Positions 49,891 to 61,600 of a stretch of 64,000 bases of DNA are shown here, in pieces (the stretch's first letter is position 1; every line of letters starts with the position of its first letter). A program made the position numbers and the translations under genes. Origin of the DNA: Semisulcospira habei (lineage: Eukaryota; Mollusca; Gastropoda; Semisulcospiridae); NCBI GenBank assembly GCA_036245525.1, contig BTPG01000006.1, forward strand, positions 68,270,286-68,334,285, read 5' to 3'. Below the pieces are notes generated by a model. The model saw only the letters and a list, made by a program, of their open reading frames with translations, was not told the origin of the DNA and did not search any database.

Positions 49891-50411
49891 TTAGTTAAGA
49901 GCACGCCCAAGTGTACTTATTCACCGCAGTTATTTAACCTGAGATACTCCCAATCCGATACAATTGCACAGTCAGCCGATACTAACCCGCTTCGCTGAGA
50001 AAACTGAGACGTCTGCTACGGCCGGTCGGCGTCTGCTGCTCAGTCTTATAGTAAAAGATAATAGAACCCCACGATTTTAACAAAAGCTTTCTTCTTCAAT
50101 GAAAGGAATTCGTTCAATAACACCATTACAATGTGAATCTGTCACGCGATTTTGTTGATTTTTTTCTGACATGTGTGATTGTGATCGAAAAGTAACTTGA
50201 CACATGCACTATGAGAAAACCAAAATGGCGCCAGATTTCAGTGTGTATTTCAATCCTCGTACGCAAAACTGCCTCGCGATTCGAAGAACAGACTTCCACG
50301 AACAGGTTTTTCAGATTGTGCAACTGAGGTGTCGCGTTTTACTGTATTACCAGTTATTGTTCGTAGGGTGCTGGAGGTACTGCAGTAATTAGGTATATAT
50401 CTGATCCAAAA

Positions 50412-53400
50412 TGTCAAGTTTACATGGTTGCATTTGACATGTTTGCAGCACTGTTTTGGCCACACTCAGCACTTTCTGCACACACCCAGCGCCAGATGGC
50501 AGCAGGATGTCCAAACACATCGGGATCTATGGAAGTGGACAAGCACGCCCCTTCCTGGCACATGACCAAGGCCCATGGCAAAATTAGTCAGCTGCAGCAG
50601 GATAGCCCAGCCTCTGCTGGAGAGGGTGCGTCTGGTAGGAGGGTGCATAGACGGCAGCGGAATGCCCCCAATTACAAACTGGTAAGTGATTCTATCATCA
50701 TCTTCATTTTATTGGCTCGCATGCGAAGCAAAAGTGAGTTTCTGTTCTGGGCCACTGGTCGTCCGTCCGTCATCCATGGTAAACTTTAACAGTGGCATTT
50801 TCTCGGAGACTATTCAAGCCACATTCTTCAAGCTTGGCCCAAGGATACTTTGTGGCAAGACCTTTGTAAACATACCAATTTGAGTGACCTCTCTCAAAGG
50901 GTCACGCGGGGTTGACAGATGTGTGAAAAATGCTTACATTTTCAGAAAAGATGGATTTTGATGCTGCAGAAGCCAGCCCTCGTCACCGAGGTCACACATA
51001 TGTAAATCAGTCGTACACGGGGTTACTCTTTTTATTCTTGTGCAAGACCCCTAAACCAAAATTGGGCTGTTTCTGTCCTAATGCAGCTTTTTTTCTTTCT
51101 TTTCCAGTTGGCAAATTTAGACTGGGATGGACCTGAGAGTGCAAGCACATCGCAATACAACGACAGTGATGACGAGGATTTTGTTCCTGGTTCAAGCTCA
51201 GAGGATTCAGACGGTTGATCGCCATCAATCTCTGGGATCTCTGACACAGACAGTATTGTATTGAATAATTATGTTAGATTTCAAAGTGGCAGGTTCAGGG
51301 TGGGCAGGTGTCAGTGAAACAAGTACCAGCAAGATGCAGTGTGCGTTAGGGGGTGAATTAGGGGGTTTGCAATGAGAATGTGGATAGGCAGAAGGAACAT
51401 GACGTTGGGGGTGGGGAAAGAGCGCTTACGGAAGAAACAGGTGTGCACGTGTCGCAGAGGGGGAAAGGAAAGTACAAATGGGACAAGAAACATGCATGCA
51501 AATTGTGTAGCAAGCTTGTCTTGAAAATGAGCACGCACTTACAAGATGTCCATGCAGATGAGGCAGACGTTGCTAAAATTTTGTTGATGAAAAAAGGGAC
51601 AAAGCAAAGACGTCAAGCATGGATCAGACTACAAGATGAGGGTGATTACAAGCATAACGTTGCCCTTCTTGAAAAGAAATCAGGATGTTTGATTCCTAAG
51701 TATTGCACCAACAGTTGTAACGTTGAAGACCTTCTCGCCTGTAGCCATTGCTAAGGGCTCTATCGAAGAAAGGTGATCTCTGTACACTCAAAACATTGCT
51801 GTCAGAAACCAGGAGAGTTTCAGTTCGCTAAACGAGGTGACGCGGCACGATGTGGGAGGCTAATGCTTCCAATACCTTTAGACGTTGACTCTTCCTTCTA
51901 TCATAAGGTATTAGACAGACAGAGAGATGATGAGATAAGCCATCTCATCACAACTGACCCCTTGCTTCTTGAGTTTGGAAAGAGATTATTTGACCGCAGG
52001 GACATTGAAGAACACACGGCTGGACAAATCAGCTCCAGGATGCGGGAGTTAGAGAGACTATTAAAGATTGAGGTCAGAAATGAAAATCGTAAGTTTAAAT
52101 GCTGTGATCAATTCAGCTAGCTTTGATCATGTTGTACTGGCTGTAAAAGAGCTAGTAGAATTTGATGAGGACACACATCAGTTCAAAAAAGGCGCATAGG
52201 CCATGCCTTGAAAAAATGTTCACAGATCAAACAGTCACAGGCATCCAAACAGCTTGGGCATGGTTCAGATGACAGGTGGCGACAGGAGCTCTCTGAGGTG
52301 CAGCAGTTTGACTCTGTTTTCACAGGGGACTGGTATGTTTGTGTGTCAGCTACAGCAGCCCAGTCGGTCGGGAAAATGACCATGAACAAACCCAAGCTGA
52401 TCCCATCATGTGAAGATGTGAGGAAGGTCCAACAGCTTCTTGAGACAAGGATGGTTTCGGAAGATTATCCGAAAGTGGTTAAAGCAACTCTTTGCGCTGT
52501 ATCACTTTTCAATCAAAAACGAGGGGGAGAAGTTCAGAGAATGAAGGTATCAGACTTCCAGAATGCTAAGATTGGATCAATCACCAATCAAGATATCTTG
52601 AAAGGTCTCACAGAGGTTGAGAAGAAAACGGTGAATCATTTTCAGTGAGTGGAAATCAGGGGCAAGTTTAATAGGAGTGTTCCCATTTTGCTAACGAAGA
52701 AGATGATGACAACTGTGGACAGAATCCTTCAAATGAGGCAATCAGTGCCAGCTCAAGCTGGTTCCCAGTACATCTTTGCCACACCTTCTGGTCAGTGGTC
52801 TTACAGAGGCCATGATGTTCTGAAGGCACACGCACTGCAAGCAAACGTCTCAAACCCAGCTATGTTCACATTTACTCAGTTACGGATGCAGGTTGCAACT
52901 TTGGCTCAGTCAATGGCCATCTCAGAGTTAGACTGGCAGACTTCCTTGGTCATGATATTCGGATACATCACCATATCTACCGCCAACCTCAAGACGTCCT
53001 TCAAAAGGCAAAAGTGGCAAAGATTCTTCTGTCAGTTAACAATGGGATGACAGATTTTCAGAGCTGCATTAGAGCTGAGCTGGGCGATGATGAAGAGATT
53101 GACTTTGACAATGAAGACACATCAGAAACTTGCTAAGAGGTCTCAGGGGAAACAGCACCTGTGAATGAAGCAAGTAGCAAGTCAACAACACAGGAATCAA
53201 TGAGCATGACAGAGAAAAGACGTCCAGAGCCTGATGACAGTCTAGATAGTTTTGATGATGACAGTACTGCGTCAGCTCCTGTTCGAAAGAAAGCTAGATT
53301 TTCAAGGAAACCATGGGGGAAAGCTGAAGAGAAATTTGTTCAAACTCGTTTCAAGACACACCTCGTCGTGAACAAACTTCCTGGAAAGGCCGTGATACAG

Positions 53401-53490
53401 CAGGCAATCCCAGAAGAGCCCGCACTTAGACATAGGCGTTGGACAAACATTAAGGATTACATCCACAACAGACTGAAAAAGTTACAAAAG
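50412..53490 (+). pseudogene. Crypton-like tyrosine-recombinase gene, copy B, decayed
   Basis: Exon 1 starts at the ATG near 50412 but meets TGA within ten codons; a frame at 50424-50682 recovers RRVHRRQRNAPNYKL before the GTAAGT donor. Exon 2 follows the CAG acceptor near 51112. Lesions include stops after SEDSDG (about 51218), after LACSHC (51752), after VNHFQ (52646) and after DTSETC (53133), a frameshift near 52080, and a deletion near 52935 that shifts frame through the segment holding the catalytic His and Tyr. Readable pieces are about as close to copy A as the flanking DNA. The C-terminal SANT-like part (53161-53495) is open. Copy B keeps four bases missing from copy A near its frame break. 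Confidence 0.85.
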
Positions 53491-54104
53491 AAATGGATTG
53501 AGATTCTTCGAGAGAACACACTCACGGCATTTTCGTTTTCATACAGATTTATCACAAGAGTGTTATTATTGGGTTGGTTTCAGCATGTATAGCTTGTTTT
53601 TATCTGATGGATGCTTGGATCATTTTGTATACTGTATAACCTTTGAATTTGCAAAACGAAACAGCCGGCTGGGGACAAAAACCATTGACAACATAAAGAT
53701 TTATTATAAGAGTGTTATTATGGGGTTGGTCCGCCTGGATCATTTTGTATACTGTATAACATTTAAAACTTTGCAAACGGAACAGCGGTTGGGGACGAAA
53801 GACAATAATAAGGTAAGAAAACCATTGTCAACATAAAGATTTATTACAAGAGTGCTACTATGGGGTTGGTCCGCCTGGATCATTTTGTATACTGAATAAC
53901 ATTTTAAACTTTGCAAACGGAACAGCGGTTGGGGATGAAAGACAATAATAAGATAAGAAAACCATTGTCAACATAAAGATTTATTACAAGAGCGTTATTA
54001 TTCGCTTGTTTTCAGCGTGTATAGCTCTGTTTTTATCTGATGTACACCTGGATCATTTTGTATACTGTGTAACATTAACCTTATTTTGCAACTAAAGGCA
54101 GTGG

Positions 54105-54812
54105 CCCTCACCCGGGTCTGCCCTGGGGGACTTGGGTGGGGTTAACTACTTTTTAGTTCCTAAGGTCACCCTGGTCAGCCCCACAGGGTGGGTTTTCCTT
54201 TCAATTCTGGGGCATGTGTTTCTGTCTACCCTTGGTCCATTAACTTGTATTTTTCTTTTTTAAGCTCTCCCTACTGTCTGCGCTGCCTGTTCTCTTGAAA
54301 AGAAGTACCTAACGGAGAAAGAAACACGCTTAGAAAAGACGGTTACAACACAATTTATTAATATTTCGGGTAAAACCGCTTTTTTCAAAACAGACAAACA
54401 AACAGAAAGATCAGTCGCTATTTATTTTCATTCGCAGAAGGAATGTGGCACATTCATTCTGTGAATGAAGATAAGTAGCGACTGATCTCTCTGTTTGTTT
54501 GTCTGTTTTGACAAAGCGGATTTACCCGAAATATTAATAAATTGTGTTGTAACCATCTTTTCTAAGCGTGTTTCATTCTCCGTTGGGGGTACTTTTTTGC
54601 ATTTTACATGATTGGCAGTCACCTTTTTGGTCTAAATAAATTTTCTTTTGTATCTCTTTTGATTTTGGATGTGTGTTGCTAAATGGTCTTAGGTTTATTT
54701 AGCATATTAGACCAGCTGGCGACATACATTCAATATTCTGTTCATTTTTTTTTCACAAGCAGTGCTGGCACATCCTGATAAAGTCGGGACTTTCAGCAAT
54801 GTACAACCAATT
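54105..54812 (+). mobile_element. SINE-like repeat, plus strand, interrupted by a fold-back
   Basis: Begins CACCCGGGTCTGCCCTGGGG and ends CGGGACTTTCAGCAATGTAC, as in the 378-bp copy at 35286. About 350 bp of fold-back element sits in the middle. Confidence 0.8.
54296..54645. mobile_element. Fold-back MITE of the CCAACGGAGAAAG family
   Basis: AACGGAGAAAGAAACACGCT and AGCGTGTTTCATTCTCCGTT bound arms of about 140 bp that pair through GGTTACAACACAATTTATTA. Adjoining block GCAGTCACCTTTTTGGTC also accompanies the copies at 38700 and 60770. Confidence 0.8.
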
Positions 54813-55007
54813 GGGATGAAAGACAATAATAAGATAAGAAAACCATTGTCAACATAAAGATTTATTACAAGAGTGTTATTATTTCAGTGTGTATAGCTTG
54901 TTTTATCTGATGTACGCCTGGATCATTTTGGAAATGTCTGTAACTTTTTTGTTACTATAAAGTACACTTTGCATACTGTGCATTGTTTCAAAAGTCACAG
55001 GAAGCAT

Positions 55008-55730
55008 AACATTTAGCTGAGTTGGTATACCTCGCCCTCTACCTAGGTTAAACGCACCAGCGGCGCCATTGTTGCTATTTTCACACCAGACCGGTCGCTC
55101 GGACCGGTCATGTGCACCAGAACTGCGGGAGCAGGTTGGCTTCTGCACTTGTAGTGTGGTCTCGTACGTTCACGCGGAAGATTGTGATCACAGTCGAAAA
55201 AAAAGGTTCGTTTGTGGTTTTAACTTTTAGCCACGCCTTTTACCTCCCATAACACGCCAGTTTTGTGTTGAGATGGCGGAGGCTTGTGTCATGCCCCACA
55301 CCACTGAATCATGTCTATTGTACATGCAGCGCGCTCATTTCTCGAACTTCAACTATGACGGTGCTTTCTGCCGCAAATGACGCAGATGTCGCAAAATCAC
55401 CTCCATTGAGAATTAAAAAAAGCTATTTTTCAAATCTGCCAAATCGCGTAATGTTTCGTGGTGCTAGCATAAGGATGGATGCATTATTGCCGGACTGCAT
55501 ATATGGGAAAGGGTTTATTCTTTATTCATGTTATTTTGAAGCAATCAAACGACGGTCACTGATTCTTTCTCCGAGGTTGCCCATTACAGGTGCAGAAAGC
55601 ACACGCTCTAAACAGATCGGGTGCACCAGACCGGTTCGAGCGACCGGTCTGGTGCCAAAATAGCAACATTGGCACCGCTGGTGTGTTTAACCTAGGCACT
55701 GGACGAGGTATACCAACTCGGCTAAACTTT
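55008..55730. mobile_element. 720-bp element with about 140-bp TIRs
   Basis: Left AGTTGGTATACCTCG...CCTAGGTTAAACGCACCAG and its inverted partner at the right end match over about 140 bp, including ACCAGACCGGTCGCTC. The interior frame at 55265-55660 has no recognised domain. It lies only in copy B. Confidence 0.8.
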
Positions 55731-56020
55731 ATTGTCGCACTTGCTAGAACTCAGTATATTTCTCTCTCCATTTTATGAATAAAGGCACATAAGTCGCTGA
55801 AACCCTTTACGTGCCGAAGGCAAGAACTCGTTTTCCTCATCACAAAGTTGCCAGAAAAAGGTTTGACTGCTCTTGATTGTTTGATCTAAAGTGTTTACAA
55901 ACATTTACTGTGATTTCAATGCATGCACCTTTGATGTGATTAATAAAGGCTGAAGTTTCAAGTGATTTTTTATGTTGTCAGTTAATTAATTAATGTTAGT
56001 GTTCTGTTTTGTCATTTTAA

Positions 56021-56200
56021 CTCATTCTACCCGAAGACCGAAATCCCCAAATGTTGAAGTCATCTTCTGAAGACTGCGTTGCAGTTCAGAATACAGATCG
56101 ACGATGGTAGTTCAAGGGTGATGCCAGAAAATTTTGGCATCACCCTTGAACTATCATGGTCGATCTATATTTTGCTGTGGTGTGTCTGGGGTAGAATAAG
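56021..56200. mobile_element. TTAA fold-back MITE, single unit in copy B
   Basis: TTAA at 56017-56020 and 56201-56204. The core lacks the GGCGCC centre. It is the ortholog of the three-unit array at 6988-7562. Confidence 0.88.
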
Positions 56201-57040
56201 TTAAGTGTTAGTTTCTTCGTCTGGGTCTTTTCTATCTATATTTTTCCACACTTTTTAACCCGCATCATACTGAGGTTAAAAGCTTCAAATTTGTACACTG
56301 CCATTATATATGCAAGCTACATTACAGTACTTACAGATGAGGACATCGACCAATGGCTTTAGTTCAAGGGTGGTGCTACAACAGCTTGGCGCCTAGAGGC
56401 TATTCTGGCACTACCCTTGCACTATTTTAGTCACACTTGTTGCACACACTGGTGTATTCCGAATGATAAGGGTTAATATTCAAAATGCTCTGTTGCTGTT
56501 TGTCTCAAAGTACATAAAAATGTCCTTTAATTTCCAGAATATTATGTTGATTCTCACATAAATGCCATGATAAACTGTTTTGCTTCAGAAGGACAAAACG
56601 TAGCAATGTTTAAAAGATTTCCTCTGTAAAAATCATAATCCAAAGGTTACGGGCCAGTTATCATTCAGTTTTGCACCATACAATGTTAAAAATGTTAATG
56701 CATACATACACATTAGTTGAAAAAAAAAAAAGCCGAATGTGAAAAAGAAGTATTCCGTGAACTTGACCTTATTACAGACGCCTAATGTTGTGAAGACACC
56801 CATTTTCACTGTAATGCCAGTTTTTGTGTGAGAGGCACCCACTTTATGGGTAGAAACCCATTTTTTCTCTATCTAGTGGCTCTGTTTCTAGAAAATGTCT
56901 ATTTTATTTTAAGTTATAGAGCTTAGTTATAAGGTAAGTTTTAAACATTCGTATCAATTCCAGAGCCCTAGAATAAATAGAAATATGGGAACCCATTTTA
57001 ACATAAAATGGTAGGTAACCCACTCTGAGGCTTTTGTCTC

Positions 57041-57094
<54 letters not shown>

Positions 57095-57138
57095 TGTGTG
57101 TGTGTGTATGTGTGTGTGTATGTGTATGTTATTATTAA

Positions 57139-57347
57139 CTGTTTCAGCCCGACGGCCGTATTTGCCAAATTTTGGAGGCATCATCTAACGACTATGCACT
57201 GGTTGCAGGAGATGGATCGACCATGATAATTCAAGGGTAGTGCCAGATTAGCTTGGCGCCGATAGGCGCCATGCCGCTAATCTGGCAGTATCCTTGAATT
57301 ATCATGGTCGACCCATCTCCTGCTGCAGGACGTCGGGGCTGAATGGG
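57139..57347. mobile_element. TTAA fold-back MITE, covarying copy
   Basis: TTAA at 57135-57138; the right side reads CTAA (57348-57351). Ends CTGTTTCAGCCC and GGGGCTGAATGGG. Arms GATAATTCAAGGGTAGTGCC and the paired AGTATCCTTGAATTATC show matched changes. An internally deleted relative lies at 57796-57886 with TTAA on both sides. Confidence 0.85.
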
Positions 57348-57349
57348 CT

Positions 57350-57425
57350 AATATTATTATTACTATTATTATTATTACTATCATTATTATTACTATTATT
57401 ACCATCATTATTATTACTATTATAT
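57350..57425. repeat. (ATT)/(ACT) simple repeat
   Basis: Mixed TATTATTAC units. Confidence 0.9.
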
Positions 57426-57989
57426 AACGAAGGAACTTGTGGTGTACTGCCCTAATGGGTCTATTCTGGAAGTACACCTACAAATGGCGCTGCGGGATAT
57501 CAGTCATACCAATAGCAGTGCTACACACCCGGCGGTAACACTAACAGCCTTATATTTAAACATCAACACTTCTGTTTTCAAAGTAATCACTGCATCTGCT
57601 TTAGGCAGGCCGTCCACTTTATCAGTATTCTGCTCTGATTGAACACATCAGACACGTCGCCGTCTTGCTCACCCACTGACACTGACTTCGCCGGTGCCGC
57701 CTGCTGAAACATCGTCCGAGAACTTCGTATATACAGATCACACACTTCCAATGCAAATCGCGTCGGTTTCACTAAAATTCAGCCTTTAGCCTTAACCGAC
57801 CCATTCAGCCCTGACGCAACAGGTGCCACATAGTCGTTAGATGACGCCTCCAAAATTTGGGAAATAGATGCATCGGGCTGAATGAGTTAATATGCCAACC
57901 GTTTGAATGCAACGAATTCCCGTTTAGTCATTACAAAAATATGGACTTCCAAATTCATCGCTTCCGGCCGTCATTTACTTAGTGACCCC

Positions 57990-58137
57990 TCTCCGTCGTG
58001 TTCCACAGGGCCTAGAACTCCTGGCGTCCTTTGGCCCTGTCACATTACAAAGTTCAGCAAAGGTTGCCCCCCTTCAATCCCCATTCTTCACTATAGAAAA
58101 ATCGGATAAGAAACGCCAGGAGTTCTAGGCCGTGGAA
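57990..58137. mobile_element. Small TIR element, about 148 bp
   Basis: TGTTCCAC.GGGCCTAGAACTC and GAGTTCTAGGCC.GTGGAACA with CCTGGCG inside form the ends; no coding frame. Confidence 0.75.
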
Positions 58138-58319
58138 CAGGATGACCCCTCTCTTTCCTATCCTTTTCATGGTGCTTGACAAGCTAGATCTATGATCATC
58201 AGTCACTAATGCAAAGTTCTCTCCCCTGACTGTGCTTTTACCCGCTACTTTGGGTAGTCTCCCTAGTATATCTCAGTATATTGGTATGACATTGACTGTA
58301 TGTATCGCCCAAACCCAAG

Positions 58320-58321
58320 TG

Positions 58322-58400
<79 letters not shown>
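58320..58400. repeat. (AACT)n
   Basis: About 20 units. Preceded by CGCCCAAACCCAAGTG, possibly a remnant of the GGCGTTAAACCC retroposon tail. Confidence 0.9.
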
Positions 58401-58533
58401 GTATCGTTTCGTTCTTCTCTAGTTTTAGCCAGGAAACGGAAGTTAACTGAATTACGTGAAAAACTAATATACGGCTAAAAATGTGCTGCCGGTACAAGAC
58501 ACGATTCTCTACCGTGAGATAGCTGCCAGTACT

Positions 58534-59057
58534 GTTGGGTCCCAACCTCAGCGTCGACTCAACCTCGGCCAGATTGACATATATTTTGTGCAAAAATTGT
58601 GCGGTACATTAACTTTTAGCTTGAATTACTAAATTAAAGCTCTCATAATGGATATTATAACATCAGTGATTAGCTATCCATTGACCTACAATTTCACAAC
58701 ATTGGTGTGACATACAGTGCTCACAAAAAGTAAAGGACGTCATAATTTCATCTTGGATTATTATAATGTGGTAAAAAAAAAAAAACATCTGCAAACTGCA
58801 GTCACCTTTTGGTCTGATTAATGTTTAAACTTTATGGGACATTTTAATAATTCAAGCTAAAAGTAATACTTCCTTTATTTTTTTGTGAGCAGTATATGTC
58901 ACACCAGTGTTGTGAAATTGTAGGCCATTGGGATGGCTACCGATTCTGAGGACTTGTAGTAATCCAAGCTGAAAAGTTAATATACCTTACTATTTGTGAG
59001 CAATATATGTCACTTTGGCCGGCCGAGGTTGGGTCGATGCCGAGCTTGGGACCCAAC
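58534..59057. mobile_element. Nested fold-back, outer 524 bp
   Basis: Outer arms GTTGGGTCCCAACCTC..CGACTCAACCTCGGCC and GGCCGAGGTTGGGTCG..GGGACCCAAC. Inside, CAGTGCTCACAAAAAGTAAAGGA (58710) faces TCCTTTATTTTTTTGTGAGCAGT (about 58873-58895) next to TA, which resembles Tc1/mariner-type ends. Confidence 0.65.
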
Positions 59058-59333
59058 AAGTACAATGCGGACTGTGAGTTACGGTGGAAACTTGACCGAG
59101 TTTATCGTCATTTAGTAGTCACAACTTCATTTTTCTTTGGACAAATATTCGCGTGTCAGACGAGTCACACCAAAACACCCAGTTAATGCGAGCAGCAGCT
59201 GTGTACACAGACAACAACGTGCTATCCTCCAACCGCCAGCCGACATTTGATGCCTTAGCCAACCCCGGCTGTGCACAAGCGTTTCTTAAGATGAGTAGAA
59301 ATGGAAAGTAATCGACACCATTTTTTCCCAGGA

Positions 59334-59397
59334 AAAAGCATAGATTCTCATGAGCCCCTGCGACTGCAGGGGCTTATGAGAATCTATGCCTTTTGCA
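59334..59397. mobile_element. CTCATGAG hairpin copy
   Basis: AGCATAGATTCTCATGAGCC and its complement around CGACTG. Further copies follow at 59566-59630, 60167-60233 (diverged) and 62950-63012. Confidence 0.8.
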
Positions 59398-59711
59398 ATG
59401 TGACTCCTTTCTGAGGCGCTATCTGTTGCAGTTTACGTAATAGTTGCCTGTGCATCTAGGTTAGTGACGCTGCCAAAAAAGAACAACCCCAAACTCGAAA
59501 TGACTTACATCCTGATGTCTGCCTGATGTCAGTGAAGATGTAAATGTGGCAGATATTATGTGCAAGCAAGAGGCATAGATTCTCATGAGTCCGTGCATCC
59601 GCAGGGGCTCATGAGAATCTACACCTCGGGGAGTCTTGTATTGGAGTAGGCAGGTTCATAGATGTTGGACTGAAGAAAGAAAGAAAGCGAATGAAACTGA
59701 TCAGTTTATTA

Positions 59712-59745
59712 AGCTAAGCTAAGCTAAGCTAAGCTAAGCTAAGAT
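59712..59745. repeat. (AAGCT)n pentamer repeat
   Basis: About seven units, grading into GGTGAGATGAGG-like sequence. Confidence 0.85.
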
Positions 59746-59804
59746 AAGGTGAGATGAGGTGAGTTGAGATAAGGTAAGTACATTAATTTGCTAGTTGAAC
59801 CAGT

Positions 59805-59935
59805 TGTTCAAGGGTAGTGTCAGATTTACTCGTCTCTTTCAAAGGCGCCAAGCTAATCTGGCACTACCCTTTAAGCACATATGTCATGACCAATCTATCT
59901 CTCGCCGTGATGTCTTATAGGGTGAATGCATTGAA
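59805..59935. mobile_element. TTAA-family fold-back, diverged
   Basis: TTCAAGGGTAGTGTCAGAT and ATCTGGCACTACCCTT arms with GGCGCCAAGCTA remain; ends are decayed. Confidence 0.6.
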
Positions 59936-60068
59936 TCAGTGGGTGAAAACAAAGAAAGAAGCACCAACATAAATATTTGACATGTTCACTGCTAGTTGAC
60001 GCAGATTGTGTTTCGGAAATCTTTGTTAATTCAACGCCCAAAAGTTCCAGCCAACCAAGTAACATTAA

Positions 60069-60141
60069 CCCTTTGCGGTTTTAGTCGCGATGATTCATGT
60101 AGGAATTTTCACGACTAAAACCGCTACCGACACGCAAAGGG
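60069..60141. mobile_element. 73-bp TTAA fold-back, third family
   Basis: TTAA at 60065-60068 and 60142-60145 flank CCCTTTGCG...AGTCG and CGACTAAAACCGCTACCGAC...CGCAAAGGG. A second copy is at 63068-63151. Confidence 0.85.
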
Positions 60142-60300
60142 TTAACATGCATACAAAGTAATGCCAGCAAGCGGCATAGATCCTCACAAGCCACCTCAAC
60201 TGCAGGTGCTCATGAAAATCTATATCTCCTGCAGTTGGGTTGTGTTCGGTTTTTCACGCTTTGGAGGCAGAAAATACCACGTCCGAGAAGCCATGAAAAA

Positions 60301-60543
60301 CGAGACCCCCCCCCCCTCCACCACCCCCCAAAAAAACAACAAAAAAACCCCCCTAAAAAACCCAAAAAAACCAAAACAAAAAAACCCCAACCAAAACAAC
60401 AACAAACAAACAAACAAACAAACAAACAAAAAACAACCAACAACCCCCCCCCCCCAAAAAAAAAAAAAAAAAAAACCCAAACAAACCCCCCCCCCAAAAA
60501 AAAAAAACAAACAAAAAAACCATCCCAAAACCAAACAAACAAA

Positions 60544-60580
<37 letters not shown>

Positions 60581-60725
60581 GAAAAAAAAAGAAAAAAAAA
60601 AAAGAAGCAAAAACCAACCCCCCCCAAAAAAAAACAAAAAAAAAAAAAAAAAAAAAACCCACAACAACAACAACAAACAAACAAAAACCAAAACAACAAA
60701 AACAAACAAACAAACAAACAAACAT
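60301..60725. repeat. A/C-only low-complexity tract
   Basis: Over roughly 425 bp one strand is almost entirely A and C (poly-C, poly-A, CAAA units) with very few G or T. Lys/Pro/Thr/Asn-rich and Phe/Val/Cys/Gly-rich frames on the two strands are artefacts. Confidence 0.9.
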
Positions 60726-60761
60726 CATTTGTGAAGTACATGAAGTAACTGTTTAACGACA

Positions 60762-60925
60762 ATGAAATTCAGACCAAAATGGCGACTGCCAAGCGTGTAA
60801 AATGCAGAGAAGCCAACGGAGAAAGAAACACGCATAGAAATGACAGTTACTACACAATATATTGTGTTGTTACTGTCATTTCTAAGTGTGCTTCCCTCTC
60901 CGTTGGCCTCTTCTCTGTTGATCAT
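60762..60925. mobile_element. Fold-back MITE of the CCAACGGAGAAAG family
   Basis: CCAACGGAGAAAGAAACACGC and GTGTGCTTCCCTCTCCGTTGG bound adjacent arms around ACACAATATATTGTGT. Confidence 0.85.
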
Positions 60926-61169
60926 TCAGATATCTAATAAAAAGATTAAAAGATTAAAAATAGTTTTGAAAAAAAAGATTTTGTGAGGATAAAAGGCTGA
61001 ATCTCATATATGCGAGAAAAAAAAACAGCTCTAGAAGATAACACAACAAGTATATAACCAACATGTCACAGAAATTGTCATTAAAGACTTTCTGCGAAGT
61101 AACCTTTGATCAACAAGATGGTATCAAGGAAGGAAGAATGACACTGATGAAATTAAAACACGAGATAGT

Positions 61170-61600
61170 AGTGTGTGTGTGTGTGTGGGGAGGAGGGGGG
61201 GCGGGGGAAGAGGGGGGTAGGCGAGGGGGAGTCAGCAGAAAGGCGGGGGGGGGGGGGGGGGGGAGGGGCACGGGGGTGGGGTGGGGGGTGGGGGGTGGTG
61301 GAATGAGGAGCCGGGTGAAGCGGATGGGGGAGTGAGGGGCGGGGGGTCAGCGGAAAGGGGGAGGGAGGGGGACAAAGGGGGGGGGGGATGAGGGGTGAAA
61401 GCCAGGCGACTTCCGATAGCTATAGGGGAAGGGGTGGTGTGTGTGTGTGTGTGTGTGTGTGGTGATACTATCCAATCATATATATAGAGTGATACTCTCC
61501 AGTCGTAATATATTACAATATAATATATTACCCCCCAAATATTTCGGGGTGGTAGTGGGGGGGGGGGAGGGTTGGGGGGGGGGAGGTTGGGGGGCAGGGG
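61170..61600. repeat. G-rich low-complexity tracts
   Basis: Long G runs at 61186-61395 and 61555-61590 with a TG run at 61436-61461. Frames are Gly/Arg or Pro-rich artefacts. Confidence 0.9.

Larger units (their letters stand above)
53560..54935. repeat. Tandem array of about 140-bp units from the element end
   Basis: Units begin near GTGTTATTAT and contain GGATCATTTTGTATACTG, a GCAAACGGAACAGCGGTTGG block, GACGAAAGACAATAATAAG and CAACATAAAGATTTATTACA. Four complete or nearly complete units and a fifth partial one are visible. A SINE-like repeat interrupts unit four (54105-54812). Copy A has only one unit plus a remnant (8780-8920, 9357-9440). Confidence 0.85.

Noticed and set aside
55265..55663. 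132-codon frame in the 720-bp TIR element as a gene
   Set aside because: It runs into the inverted repeat arm and has no recognisable domain.
60210..60762. Open frames of 120-195 codons rich in Lys/Pro/Asn or Phe/Val/Cys
   Set aside because: Both strands are open because the tract is A/C-only; there is no domain and the composition is low-complexity.
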